Source: Melioribacteraceae bacterium
GTDB taxonomy: Bacteria > Bacteroidota > Ignavibacteria > Ignavibacteriales > Melioribacteraceae
DNA length: 47,075 nucleotides
Assembly (NCBI GenBank): GCA_022181065.1
Contig: BQMY01000101.1
Location: 1-47,075 of the forward strand
Direction of reading: 5' to 3'
Shown piece after piece: positions 18,600 to 27,085 of this stretch. The stretch's first letter is position 1; each line of letters opens with the position of its first letter. Below the pieces are notes generated by a model. It saw nothing but the letters and a program-made list of their open reading frames with translations. It was not told where the DNA came from and did no database searches. The translations under genes and the position numbers were made by a program.

Positions 18600-19337
18600 A
18601 TGAAATTTAAAGATAAAAATGTATTGATCGTGGGTTCAACCGGCGGTATTGGTAAAAAGGTTACTGAAATGTTTCATAATGAGGGCGCGAATCTGATTCT
18701 CTTTTCGCGGAATACTGATTTGCTGAGTGAACAAAAAAAGAAGTATGGTGAAAGAGCTTTGATTGTCTCAGGAGATGCGTTGTCTGAGGAGGATTTGACA
18801 AATGCGGTTGGTCTTGGGAATCAGCAATTTGGCGAAATAAGTATATTATTTCATGCTGTTGGCTCAATTGTGTTGAAACCAACAAATAATCTGACTCCAG
18901 ACATATTCAGGCAAACACTTGAACTAAATCTTGTCTCACCTTTTATATCGATAAAAGCAGTTCTTCCGGATATGTTAAAAAATGGTGGTTCAATAGTTGT
19001 GACCTCTTCTGTAGCGGGATCGAAAGGACTCACAAATCATGAAGCAATCGCAGCTGCAAAAGGTGGACTTGAGTCTTTTGTGAAAAGTTTTGCAATTACA
19101 TACGCTAAGAAGAATATCAGAATTAACGCGGTTGCATTAGGATTAGTTGACACACCACTTGCATCATTTCTCACACAGAATAAAATGTCTTTGAAAGCAT
19201 CAGAAAATATGCATCCGATGGGGAGAATAGGTCAGCCTGGTGATGTTGTCGGGGCAGTGTCATTTTTAGCTTCGGATGAAGCCGAATGGATTACAGGAAG
19301 TGTATTATCTGTTGATGGTGGAATGGCAGCCGGATAA
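18600..19337 (+). CDS. SDR-family oxidoreductase with non-canonical active site
   Basis: A Rossmann-fold protein of 245 residues with cofactor motif GSTGGIG at 12-18, Asn110 (LELNLVSP), the serine pair at 136-137 and a C-terminal ITGSVLSVDGGMAAG typical of FabG-like enzymes. At the usual YxxxK site the sequence is NHEAIAAAKGG: Lys154 is present, but the catalytic tyrosine position is Ile150. His147 lies nearby. From memory, an NHEAIAAAK version recurs in some SDRs, so this may be a subfamily trait rather than decay. Substrate unknown. It is preceded by a strong AAGGAG ribosome site, divergent from metK, and ends at a strong terminator. Confidence 0.85.
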   Translation: MKFKDKNVLIVGSTGGIGKKVTEMFHNEGANLILFSRNTDLLSEQKKKYGERALIVSGDALSEEDLTNAVGLGNQQFGEISILFHAVGSIVLKPTNNLTPDIFRQTLELNLVSPFISIKAVLPDMLKNGGSIVVTSSVAGSKGLTNHEAIAAAKGGLESFVKSFAITYAKKNIRINAVALGLVDTPLASFLTQNKMSLKASENMHPMGRIGQPGDVVGAVSFLASDEAEWITGSVLSVDGGMAAG

Positions 19338-19360
19338 AAAAAACTTTAAGGTTTTTACTA

Positions 19361-19390
19361 AAAAGCCCCCTGAAATCAGGGGGCTTTTTT
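19361..19390. terminator. Bidirectional terminator
   Basis: AAAAGCCCCCTGA (19361-19373) pairs with TCAGGGGGCTTTT (19376-19388), with T-tracts on both strands. It separates the converging SDR and phosphate transporter genes and touches the latter's stop codon at 19392. Confidence 0.9.
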
Positions 19391-19391
19391 A

Positions 19392-21629
19392 TTAAGAATT
19401 TATACTTGCGTAGATTTTTTTCGTTTGCTTAACGAGATCTTCCATGTGAGTAGAAATCTTTTCAATGTCGTTCAACAACTCAATAAAGAGAATGCTGTTC
19501 CTCGGAGTTGATTTGCTATCCTTGATTCTTTCAACCTGATGGAGATCAATTTCTTCCAGATAGGCATCGAATTCTTTTGTTATAGCATCAAGATTTTCAT
19601 ATTCATCGAAGTTCTTTTCATTGAACATTTTAGCTGTGACTTCGGTCTGTCGAATAAGGAATGAGTGAATTTTCTTCAGTTCATTAATTTGTATTTCAAC
19701 AGGAGCCGCGTGGTTGTTATTGATATGATCATAACATCTCGAAGCTATACTTCTGTTGTTATAGGCGATACCCTGAATAGATGCAATGAGTTTACCAAAA
19801 CGTTTTATCTTTTTAGCATCAGTTTTATCAATTCTCTTTATAGTTCTGAATAGTTCTGAAACCATCCTTTGAGCATCCTGACTTAATACTTTTGCTTCTT
19901 TCTTTACATCTTTCAAGTTAGTCAGTTCTTCTTCGGCAAGATTGTCAAACACCTTGCTGATATTTTCATTTACTCTATTTATGTATAAGAATGAATTTCC
20001 CATTAAACTTTCAATTGCACCAAGACCGGTTTTTTGCTCGGAAATTGACTGCCTTTCACTTTCTTCTTCATCAGCAGAACGGTTTTTGTGAATTATATGA
20101 GTCCGGTAAATAAAAAATCCGGCAATTGCAACAAGCCCGAGTATTGCGATGATACCTCCAAAAGAGATAATCATAGCAAAAGTAAAAGCAACAGTAAAGG
20201 CACTAAGTGCTGTAAAGAACCAACCGCCAATAACGGTTAAAACACCGTTTACACGATAGACCGCACTTTCCCTTCCCCACGCGCGATCTGCGAGAGAAGT
20301 ACCCATAGCAACCATAAATGTTACATATGTAGTTGACAGGGGTAATTTAAGCGAGGTCGCGAATGAAATCAGTATACTTGCCATCATAAGGTTTACAGAT
20401 GCACGCAGCATATCAAACGCAGGGATTTCACCGTCAAAACCTGCCTTGGGAGCAACAGCATGAAATCTGTTGTTTATGCCGTTTTGAATACTTTTTGGAG
20501 TGATTTTCTTTATTCCTTCAAGTATTCCTCGGCTGCTTCTAACCACCTGACGCGCAAGAACCGAAGATTCAAATCTTTCAAACCCTTCACTTTGTCTTCC
20601 CAGGTTTACCTCGGTTTTTGTAACGCTCCGAGCTTTCTTGCTAATAAACAATGTTATAACCATAACAATACCGGCGAGCACGAGAATAAAAGTATTCGAT
20701 TTAACCGGTTCAGTAAGGGCAACCATCAAAAGCTCAGCCGGGTTATCAGCCTGCAAACTAGCTGTATAACTGCTCAATCCCGCAAGGGGAACACCGATAA
20801 AGTTGACCAGATCATTTGCGGCAAACGCCAACGCCAGCGCGAAAGTACCAACAAGAACAATTATTTTAAGAATGTTAATTTTGAATAACATCATAAGGAT
20901 TTGAAGAACGACTGCCCAGAAGAAGAAACTGTAAAGAATGATTAATTGTCCGTTTTCTATAATCCACTTTTGTGTATCTTTTGTAAGGAAGGATGAACCT
21001 TTCGCACCTTTAACTAAAATAAAAAACGTTATCGCGGTAAGTGCGATGCCACCCCAGATAGCGCCATATCGTTTTATCTTTTTCTCAAAGTCAAAACTGA
21101 ATATGAGTCTGGTTATCCACTGTATTAAGGCACCTGCGGTAAAAGAAATCACAACTGAAAGTAATATTCCGGAGATAATTGCCAGAGCCTTACTCGTATT
21201 GATATAGTTGGTAAGTGCGTTAAGTCCCTCACCGTTTTCAGTGATCTTCAATATTGAAACAGCAACTGCAGCGCCTAAAAGTTCGAACACTATTGAAACA
21301 GTTGTGGAAGTAGGGAGCGCGAAAGTATTAAATAAATCGAGTAGTAAAACATCGGTAAGCATAACCGCAAGAAATACGGTCATAATTTCGTAATAATAAA
21401 ACTGGTCAGGATGAAAAATACCTTTCCTTGCTACTTCCATTAGTCCGCTTGAGAAAGTAGTTCCGACCAGAATACCAAGGCTGGCAATGATCATAATTAT
21501 GTGCCGTGGGGCTACTTTTGAACCGATGGCTGAGTTAAGGAAGTTTACCGCGTCATTGCTAACCCCAACGATAAGGTCGGAAATCGCAAGAGCAAATAAT
21601 ATTACTACAATAATAAAATAGATATCCAT
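19392..21629 (-). CDS. PiT-family phosphate transporter with PhoU-like tail
   Basis: An inner-membrane symporter of 745 residues. The two PiT repeats show signatures GVSNDAVNFLNSAIGSK (about 22-38) and AANDLVNFIGVPLAGLSSY in the second half. About ten to twelve hydrophobic helices end near residue 510. The last 200 residues are soluble and helical (SLMGNSFLYINRVNENISKV onward) and look like the PhoU/DUF47 family, which in other bacteria is a separate gene next to pit. The fusion suggests built-in control of transport by a PhoU-like partner, which is an inference. Phosphate is the likely substrate; sulfate or metal phosphate cannot be excluded. It is a single gene with an AT-rich upstream region. 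Confidence 0.9.
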   Translation of the reverse strand: MDIYFIIVVILFALAISDLIVGVSNDAVNFLNSAIGSKVAPRHIIMIIASLGILVGTTFSSGLMEVARKGIFHPDQFYYYEIMTVFLAVMLTDVLLLDLFNTFALPTSTTVSIVFELLGAAVAVSILKITENGEGLNALTNYINTSKALAIISGILLSVVISFTAGALIQWITRLIFSFDFEKKIKRYGAIWGGIALTAITFFILVKGAKGSSFLTKDTQKWIIENGQLIILYSFFFWAVVLQILMMLFKINILKIIVLVGTFALALAFAANDLVNFIGVPLAGLSSYTASLQADNPAELLMVALTEPVKSNTFILVLAGIVMVITLFISKKARSVTKTEVNLGRQSEGFERFESSVLARQVVRSSRGILEGIKKITPKSIQNGINNRFHAVAPKAGFDGEIPAFDMLRASVNLMMASILISFATSLKLPLSTTYVTFMVAMGTSLADRAWGRESAVYRVNGVLTVIGGWFFTALSAFTVAFTFAMIISFGGIIAILGLVAIAGFFIYRTHIIHKNRSADEEESERQSISEQKTGLGAIESLMGNSFLYINRVNENISKVFDNLAEEELTNLKDVKKEAKVLSQDAQRMVSELFRTIKRIDKTDAKKIKRFGKLIASIQGIAYNNRSIASRCYDHINNNHAAPVEIQINELKKIHSFLIRQTEVTAKMFNEKNFDEYENLDAITKEFDAYLEEIDLHQVERIKDSKSTPRNSILFIELLNDIEKISTHMEDLVKQTKKIYASINS

Positions 21630-21707
21630 ATTATTCTAATTGTTTTAAAATTAATCGTAATCTGTAAAGTTACGTTATTAATGAGATTTTAATGTGTTAA
21701 ATTAATG

Positions 21708-21729
21708 TTAACAATTAATTTATTGTTAA
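21708..21729. promoter_or_regulatory. Inverted repeat in AT-rich divergent region
   Basis: TTAACAAT (21708-21715) and ATTGTTAA (21722-21729) form an 8-bp inverted repeat with a 6-bp spacer. A third TGTTAA lies at 21695-21700. It sits between the divergent phosphate transporter and hexosaminidase genes, so it could be an operator. In DNA this AT-rich chance remains a real alternative. Confidence 0.25.
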
Positions 21730-21894
21730 ATTTTGATTGTATAGGATTACAACAATTGAATGTTAGATAGAACGAAAAGTTTTAATAGAGTATTAAAGCA
21801 CAAAAATAAATATACTAATAAAATTTAGTACTCCAATGCTGGATTTTATATTTTAAACTCATGAAATAAAACTTCTCATCCGGAGACCGTCCAA

Positions 21895-24306
21895 ATGAAA
21901 AAAATCTTATGTTTTCTTATTATTCTCGCATACGGAGGCATTATGCTTGCTCAAGAATTACCCGTTGTACCTTATCCACAGAAAGTTGAATTCAAATCAG
22001 ATAATCTTTCGCTTGGGAATGAAGTTAATTTCAGCGTAAGTGAAAGCGAAAAATCTGATTTTATTTACAATAAATTTGCGGGATTTCTTGCCGAAAATAA
22101 TGTAAAGATTGATGATAATGCCAAGATAAACGTAAATGTAAAAATTGAAAAAACCGAATTACCGGAAGTTCAGGAAGAGTTTAAGGTAAATGAAGGGTAT
22201 GTTCTCTCAATTAGCGAAACGGGAATCGAACTATCCTCCTCAACCGCGAAAGGTGCATTCAATGGTATCATGACTCTTATTCAGATTTTGGAGAATTACG
22301 GATTTGAACAAGTTCCTTCTCTGAAAATTGTTGATTATCCCGATCTTGAAGTGAGGGGAATATCTGATGATATCAGCAGGGGACAGGTATCAACTCTCGA
22401 AAACTTCAAACGGATTATTGATTTCATGGCGAAGTATAAGTTAAACACATACATGCCGTATATGGAAGATGTAATTGAACTAAAGTCTTATCCACAAATT
22501 GGTAAAAACAGGGGCGCGCTCACCCGCGAAGAAATAAAAGAGATTTTGACTTATGCCGAATCAAACTTTATTGATGTAATACCGATTTTTCAGACACTCG
22601 GGCATTACGAAAATATTTTGCTTGATGAAGATTTCCTCGAATACGCTGAATTTCCCGGAGCTGCTTCATTAAATGTATCAAATCCGAAAACTTATGAATT
22701 TCTCGAAAATATGCTTGTTGAGGTATTTGAACTATTCCCGTCGGAATATTTTCACATGGGCGCGGATGAAAGTTTTGATGTCGGGTTGGGAGAAAGTAAA
22801 CACCTTGTGGATGAATCCTCAATCGCCATGGTTCACGCCGATCACTATCAGAAAATCTATGACATATGTAAAAAACATGGCAAAAAAGTGATTATGTACG
22901 GTGATATAATCCTTCGCCATCCTGAAATTCTTGAGCGTCTTCCAAAGGATATTATCATTGTTGACTGGCATTACAGAGCAAAGTACGATTATTCTTCAAC
23001 TGAAACTTTCAACTCTTACGGACATAAATATTATGTGTCACCTTCGGTATGGAATTTTCTCACTACATTTCCCACAAATGTTAACGCGATGCCGAACATT
23101 GAGTATATTATTAAAGACGGAATGAAAAACGGTACATCCGGAATGATAAATTCCAACTGGGGAGATTACGGCGCTGAAACAATTAAGGAATTGATCTATT
23201 TCGGATACGCCTGGTCTTCACAATGCAGCTGGAATATCAGCAGCAGCGACCCGGGTAAATTTTCAGGAGATTTCACAAAATCTTTTTATGGAATAAATAA
23301 CTATTCCGCTGACAGAATATATCGTGAATTCAGTAACACTCTCAACCAGATGATGTGGCACGAAGTATGGCGCCATCCATTGCTTGATTTCAGAGCACCT
23401 GTTTGGTGGACACCTCCAACAACATTCAGTGAAGTTGGGAAAATAAACTGGTTACAATGGTCACTCCCCGCAATAAAACGTGATATCGAAAAATTTAGTA
23501 GTACAGCGGGTAAATTTGCCGACCACAATAAAATATTCAGTATGCTCGCTGACATGAACGACTGGTACGCGGATAAAGTAACAAATCAGTTATTGTTACA
23601 GGAACTTCGTGAGGGTGCTTCAACTGATTTCGCCAAAGCAGTGTCGCAAGTTGAGAATCTGGTAATAAAACTTGAGGATTTAAAAACTCAGTATAAGAAT
23701 GTTTGGTTAAGTTATTACAAACCTGATAATCTTAACATGATTGAGGATAAGTTCGACAGACTTATATCTTACTTTGATGAGATAAAAGTTGCTCTGAATC
23801 AACAAAAGTTGTATGATCCAACTATTTCCTCAGAATTTATCTACCACCCCGATGATGGTGATGAAAAAATAAAGGAAGCGGAATTCCGGAAAGTATTTGA
23901 CTTGAACGAAAAACCTGAATCGGTCAAATTGCAGATTCTTGCTGATACTTACGCCGAGCTTTACATCAATGGCGAATTTGTCCAAAAACTTTTCGCTCGT
24001 CGTTCACTCTCACTTCTCGTTGATTACGGCAGAATAAAATATATTGACGTAACAAAATACCTTAAAAAAGGTGAAAATATCATAGAAGTGAAAACTGTAA
24101 ATTACAACAGATCGGGCAGAGCAGGTGTGAATATTATATCTGAAATTAAATCAGGCGGCAATAAAATAATGCTTGAAACAAACACCGGCTGGCAGGTAAG
24201 GCAACCAAATTCCGACAAATGGACATTTGCTGTGAGTTTTGATTACCCGTATACCGTCATCGCTCCTGATTTTGCACGTGACAGACAGAGCTGGATTGAA
24301 AGATAA
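21895..24306 (+). CDS. GH20 beta-N-acetylhexosaminidase
   Basis: A secreted enzyme of 803 residues that removes terminal N-acetylhexosamine from chitin, peptidoglycan fragments or glycans. A signal peptide (1-20, ending LAQ) is followed by the GH20 N-terminal domain (about 22-150; LPVVPYPQKVEF is its usual opening). The TIM-barrel catalytic domain (about 155-480) holds the acid-base pair Asp291-Glu292 in HMGADESFD. A long helical region and a C-terminal beta domain (about 655-803) follow, perhaps for binding. No type IX tail is visible, so periplasm is the likely site. It is the first of three same-strand genes separated by 1 and 9 bp. Which sugar it removes is not clear. Confidence 0.9.
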   Translation: MKKILCFLIILAYGGIMLAQELPVVPYPQKVEFKSDNLSLGNEVNFSVSESEKSDFIYNKFAGFLAENNVKIDDNAKINVNVKIEKTELPEVQEEFKVNEGYVLSISETGIELSSSTAKGAFNGIMTLIQILENYGFEQVPSLKIVDYPDLEVRGISDDISRGQVSTLENFKRIIDFMAKYKLNTYMPYMEDVIELKSYPQIGKNRGALTREEIKEILTYAESNFIDVIPIFQTLGHYENILLDEDFLEYAEFPGAASLNVSNPKTYEFLENMLVEVFELFPSEYFHMGADESFDVGLGESKHLVDESSIAMVHADHYQKIYDICKKHGKKVIMYGDIILRHPEILERLPKDIIIVDWHYRAKYDYSSTETFNSYGHKYYVSPSVWNFLTTFPTNVNAMPNIEYIIKDGMKNGTSGMINSNWGDYGAETIKELIYFGYAWSSQCSWNISSSDPGKFSGDFTKSFYGINNYSADRIYREFSNTLNQMMWHEVWRHPLLDFRAPVWWTPPTTFSEVGKINWLQWSLPAIKRDIEKFSSTAGKFADHNKIFSMLADMNDWYADKVTNQLLLQELREGASTDFAKAVSQVENLVIKLEDLKTQYKNVWLSYYKPDNLNMIEDKFDRLISYFDEIKVALNQQKLYDPTISSEFIYHPDDGDEKIKEAEFRKVFDLNEKPESVKLQILADTYAELYINGEFVQKLFARRSLSLLVDYGRIKYIDVTKYLKKGENIIEVKTVNYNRSGRAGVNIISEIKSGGNKIMLETNTGWQVRQPNSDKWTFAVSFDYPYTVIAPDFARDRQSWIER

Positions 24307-24307
24307 G

Positions 24308-24841
24308 ATGAAAGTCGGCAGTGAAGTAAAAAATAAACAATCGGTTATTCTTGGTACAGCACTGGGGATTGTGTTTATCCTGGTTGGAATTGAAGCGCTT
24401 CAATTATTGGTGGCAACCCTTGGCGGTGCTGAGTATGCTGCATTGAAGTTTAATAATTTCTATTTTATGGCCGACATAAGTTATATGGAGGGAAGTTCAA
24501 GGGTTATGTCGGCATTTACTTTTATTTTCCCGCTTTTACTGGCGTTGTTCTTAATTGAGATCAGTACTCGTGTGATCTCCATGAGCAAACCGGGTTCAGT
24601 TAGATATACCTCAATTATTTTTCAGTTATTTATTGTGGGATATTCACTCTCCAAAATATTCTACTCCGCTTTTCTCATGGTTTTAGCGCCGGAATATAAT
24701 ACTGACTGGAATAATTTTCTGAATTATGGTGAAATTTTCGGTGTGGTGAGATATCTTACAACGCTGATAGTGCTTATTATGGTTGTGGGTTATCTTGGAA
24801 ACACCACAGCCAGGATAAAAAAATATATTGATGTACGTTAA
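24308..24841 (+). CDS. Small four-helix membrane protein, unknown function
   Basis: I do not recognise this 177-residue protein. It has four hydrophobic segments at about 11-35, 70-92, 100-125 and 145-167, with short loops. I chose the ATG one base after the hexosaminidase stop because the upstream in-frame start would overlap that gene by 68 bp. It is followed 9 bp later by an SDR gene. Tight spacing implies a three-gene transcript. A role in handling the hexosaminidase product is possible but unsupported. Confidence 0.75.
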   Translation: MKVGSEVKNKQSVILGTALGIVFILVGIEALQLLVATLGGAEYAALKFNNFYFMADISYMEGSSRVMSAFTFIFPLLLALFLIEISTRVISMSKPGSVRYTSIIFQLFIVGYSLSKIFYSAFLMVLAPEYNTDWNNFLNYGEIFGVVRYLTTLIVLIMVVGYLGNTTARIKKYIDVR

Positions 24842-24850
24842 GGAGTTAAT

Positions 24851-25621
24851 ATGTTGTCATTAAAAAACAAAATTGTCTTTATTACAGGCGCTTCCGCAGG
24901 AATCGGAGCGGCTTGCGCTACAGAATTCGCCAAAGTAGGGGCGAACCTTATACTTTCAGCGAGAAGAAAGGAAAAAGTTGATGAACTAGCGGATAAACTT
25001 CGTGCTGAATATGGAATTAAAACTCTTGCTTTCAAACTTGATGTAAAAGATAAAGCCGAAATTAAAGCTGTGATTGATGCTATTCCGGTAGAGTGGAAAA
25101 GTATTGATATACTGCTGAACAATGCCGGACTTGGCAGAGGCTTAAATAAGGTCTATGAAGATGATCCCGAAAACTGGGAAGAGATGATAGAGACAAATGT
25201 TAAAGGTCTGCTTCATGTTACAAGAAATATCGTTCCAGGAATGGTTTTACGCGGTACCGGACATGTAATAAATCTTGGTTCTATCGCGGGACATATGGCA
25301 TATCCCGGTGGTGGTGTGTATTGCGCTACCAAACACGCGGTAAAGGCTATCAGTGATTCAATGCGTATGGAGCTTGTGGATAAAAATGTGCGTGTGAGTT
25401 CCGTTGACCCCGGTATGGTTGAGACAGAGTTCAGTGTTGTTCGTTTTGGTGGTGATGAGGAACGCGCCAAAAATGTTTACAAGGGCGTTGATCCGTTAAC
25501 CGCGGAGGATATAGCGGATGCTGTTATGTTCGTAGCGACCCGCAAACCGCATGTTAACATCAACGAGATGATAATTATGCCATCGGTGCAGGCAAACGCG
25601 TTTGTAACGCATAGGCGGTAA
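24851..25621 (+). CDS. SDR-family NADP-dependent oxidoreductase (YdfG-like)
   Basis: A classical short-chain dehydrogenase of 256 residues with cofactor motif GASAGIG near 13-19, NNAG near 88-91, catalytic Ser in NLGSIAGH and an intact YCATK active site. The order of motifs and VSSVDPGMVETEFS match the YdfG / 3-hydroxy acid dehydrogenase group, which reduces malonic semialdehyde or oxidises serine and related hydroxy acids. Substrate is inferred from similarity only. AAGGAG precedes the ATG. It is the last gene of the hexosaminidase operon, followed by repeats, with no clear terminator. Confidence 0.88.
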   Translation: MLSLKNKIVFITGASAGIGAACATEFAKVGANLILSARRKEKVDELADKLRAEYGIKTLAFKLDVKDKAEIKAVIDAIPVEWKSIDILLNNAGLGRGLNKVYEDDPENWEEMIETNVKGLLHVTRNIVPGMVLRGTGHVINLGSIAGHMAYPGGGVYCATKHAVKAISDSMRMELVDKNVRVSSVDPGMVETEFSVVRFGGDEERAKNVYKGVDPLTAEDIADAVMFVATRKPHVNINEMIIMPSVQANAFVTHRR

Positions 25622-25670
25622 ACTATTACCTGCATTGCCCGGCTCCCTGGTTCATCATTCAGTAACTTTG

Positions 25671-25815
25671 TTCGAGAGGTGGGTGAGGTTCTCAAACCCC
25701 GGCAATGGCCCTTCGAGAGCCTCAGGGATCATTGTTCGAGAGGTGGGTGAAGTTCTCAAACCCCGGCAATGACCCTTCGAGTGCCTCAGGGACCATTGTT
25801 TTAGAGGCGGGTGAG
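25671..25815 (+). repeat. 64-bp tandem repeat, about 2.3 units
   Basis: Units at 25671-25734 and 25735-25798 agree at 60 of 64 positions. A third partial unit begins at 25799 (TTTTAGAGGCGGGTGAG). Each unit starts TTCGAGAGGTGGGTGA and holds CCCCGGCAATG and CCTCAGGGA. Units are directly adjacent with no spacers, so it is not a CRISPR array. Confidence 0.9.
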
Positions 25816-25858
25816 TTTATCGTTTATCCCGCAAAGCGGGGAAGCACCGTCAATGTTC

Positions 25859-25901
25859 GACCCTTTTCCGCTTCGCGGGACAGGCGTGCGCTCAGAGGCC
25901 C
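25859..25901 (+). repeat. Dispersed CCGC-hairpin repeat, copy 1
   Basis: GACCCTTTTCCGCTTCGCGG and the following GACAGGC...GCTCAGAGGCC align with 27837-27880. The core is a short hairpin CCGC-TTC-GCGG. The first part also echoes GACCCTTCGAG in the 64-bp tandem units, so these blocks may be one repeat family. Confidence 0.6.
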
Positions 25902-26088
25902 ATAATAAGTTTTGTCATGCCCGAGCCCCATCGGGTATCCAGTTTTTGAGCGATGGAATGGGAACCCATCCTAAACCTGTGCGCCTCAGGAGCATCCTTC
26001 CCTTTAGTAAATGGAAGGACTTTTAAAGCATTTAGTGATAGGCTTCATTTGCCATAGTTTATCCCGCGAACCAGGTGATGACTTTTTG

Positions 26089-26204
26089 ACCTCAACCCCC
26101 TGCGCCGCGGCGCACCCTTCTCCTCTTAACAGGAGAAGGGGAGCAGAATAGAAATCCGAATATTATTTTCCCTCTCCTAAGTTAGGAGAGAGTAAGGGTG
26201 AGGT
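26089..26204. repeat. Structured palindrome array
   Basis: Four nested pairings: outer ACCTCAACCC (26089-26098) with GGGTGAGGT (26196-26204), one bulge; a perfect 14-bp palindrome TGCGCCGCGGCGCA (26101-26114); CCCTTCTCCT with AGGAGAAGGG (26115-26124/26131-26140); and CTCTCCTA with TAGGAGAG (26172-26179/26183-26190). Similar intergenic palindromes are common in many bacteria. It sits 15 bp from the stop codon of the minus-strand YciO gene and may act as its transcript end. Confidence 0.7.
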
Positions 26205-26218
26205 AGTTGTATAATTTT

Positions 26219-26830
26219 TTACAGAAATACACTTACATCGCCGGCTCCTTCGCGGATGATTTCCACTTCTTCACCGGAAAGATCAATTATACTGGACGGT
26301 TTACCTTCGAGGTGTCCCGCAGAGAGCATAAGATCAACGCTTGCATTAAAGATTGTGCGTATTTCAAGAGGATCGAAAAGGTTTTCCCCTTTGCGATTGG
26401 TAACGCTTGTACTGACAATCGGGTGTCCCAATTCAGTGGCAAGTTCCAGCACAACAGGGTGATCCGGAATACGTATTCCCACCTGCTTACGTTTTGTCCA
26501 CAATTTTTTAGGTACTTCTTTCGCTGCCGGTAACACAAAAGTATAAGGCCCGGGGAGGAGTTTGCGCATATGTCTGTATGCAAAATCGGATACTTTCGCG
26601 TATGTGGCGATATCCTTAAAATCGGGTATAATAAAGCTGTAAAGTTTGGAGAAAGCTTCATTCTTTATTGTATAAATTCGTTCGAGGGCTTCCTTGTTAT
26701 AGATATCACAGCCAAAACCATACACAGTATCGGTTGGATAGATAATTACACCTCCATCTCGCATCACATTAATGGCTTTATTGATGAAACGTTTCTGTGG
26801 ATTGTCCGGGTGAAGTTCATAATATTCCAT
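26219..26830 (-). CDS. YciO/Sua5/YrdC-family protein
   Basis: The 203-residue protein has the YrdC fold of threonylcarbamoyl-AMP synthases, with GGVIIYPTDTVYGFGCD near 26-42, LLPGPYTFVL and STSVTNRKGE. It follows E. coli YciO along its whole length (opening YELHPDNPQKRFINKA, ending REGAGDVSVFL) more closely than TsaC. TsaC/Sua5 make the t6A modification of tRNA; YciO's role is less settled. If this is the only family member in the genome it should do the TsaC job. It is divergent from queC with 255 bp between, and I saw no riboswitch there. Confidence 0.88.
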   Translation of the reverse strand: MEYYELHPDNPQKRFINKAINVMRDGGVIIYPTDTVYGFGCDIYNKEALERIYTIKNEAFSKLYSFIIPDFKDIATYAKVSDFAYRHMRKLLPGPYTFVLPAAKEVPKKLWTKRKQVGIRIPDHPVVLELATELGHPIVSTSVTNRKGENLFDPLEIRTIFNASVDLMLSAGHLEGKPSSIIDLSGEEVEIIREGAGDVSVFL

Positions 26831-27085
26831 ACAACTACCTTTCGTTTGTTATCGACGGGGTGAATTCCGGTTAAGTAAATTTAAAGATATAATAACGGAG
26901 ATAATTGTCAATAATAATCGGCATGGTGTAATTTATTTTAAGCCATTATTACAAATTCTTGTGCTTTATGATTCATTTTTCGTTTTTTTGATAAAAAAAG
27001 TATAACGTTTATATTTGCATCCTTGTTTAATTTTCACTTATTAAATCCCTTTTACTAAATTATAAATCAGATTTACAGGTATTTC

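Larger units (their letters stand above)
25622..26218. other. 597-bp gene-free, repeat-rich intergenic region
   Basis: No credible gene lies here. It holds the 64-bp tandem repeat, a CCCGC-AAA-GCGGG hairpin (25828-25840), a block shared with 27837-27880, and a multi-hairpin array (26089-26204). Base composition is richer in G and C than the flanking genes, as expected for accumulated palindromic repeats. Open frames across it are uncharacteristic of genes. Confidence 0.8.

Noticed and set aside
25671-25815. Possible CRISPR array
   Set aside because: Units are 64 bp and directly abutting, with no spacers and no cas genes nearby.
25705-26026. Two short open frames (25705-25905 and 25811-26026)
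   Set aside because: Both translate the tandem and dispersed repeats; the peptides are rich in Pro, Arg and Ser and look random.
26831-27085. preQ1 riboswitch upstream of queC
   Set aside because: I could not find the class I hairpin followed by its A-rich tail and anti-SD, nor a class II-like pseudoknot. A covariance search would be decisive.
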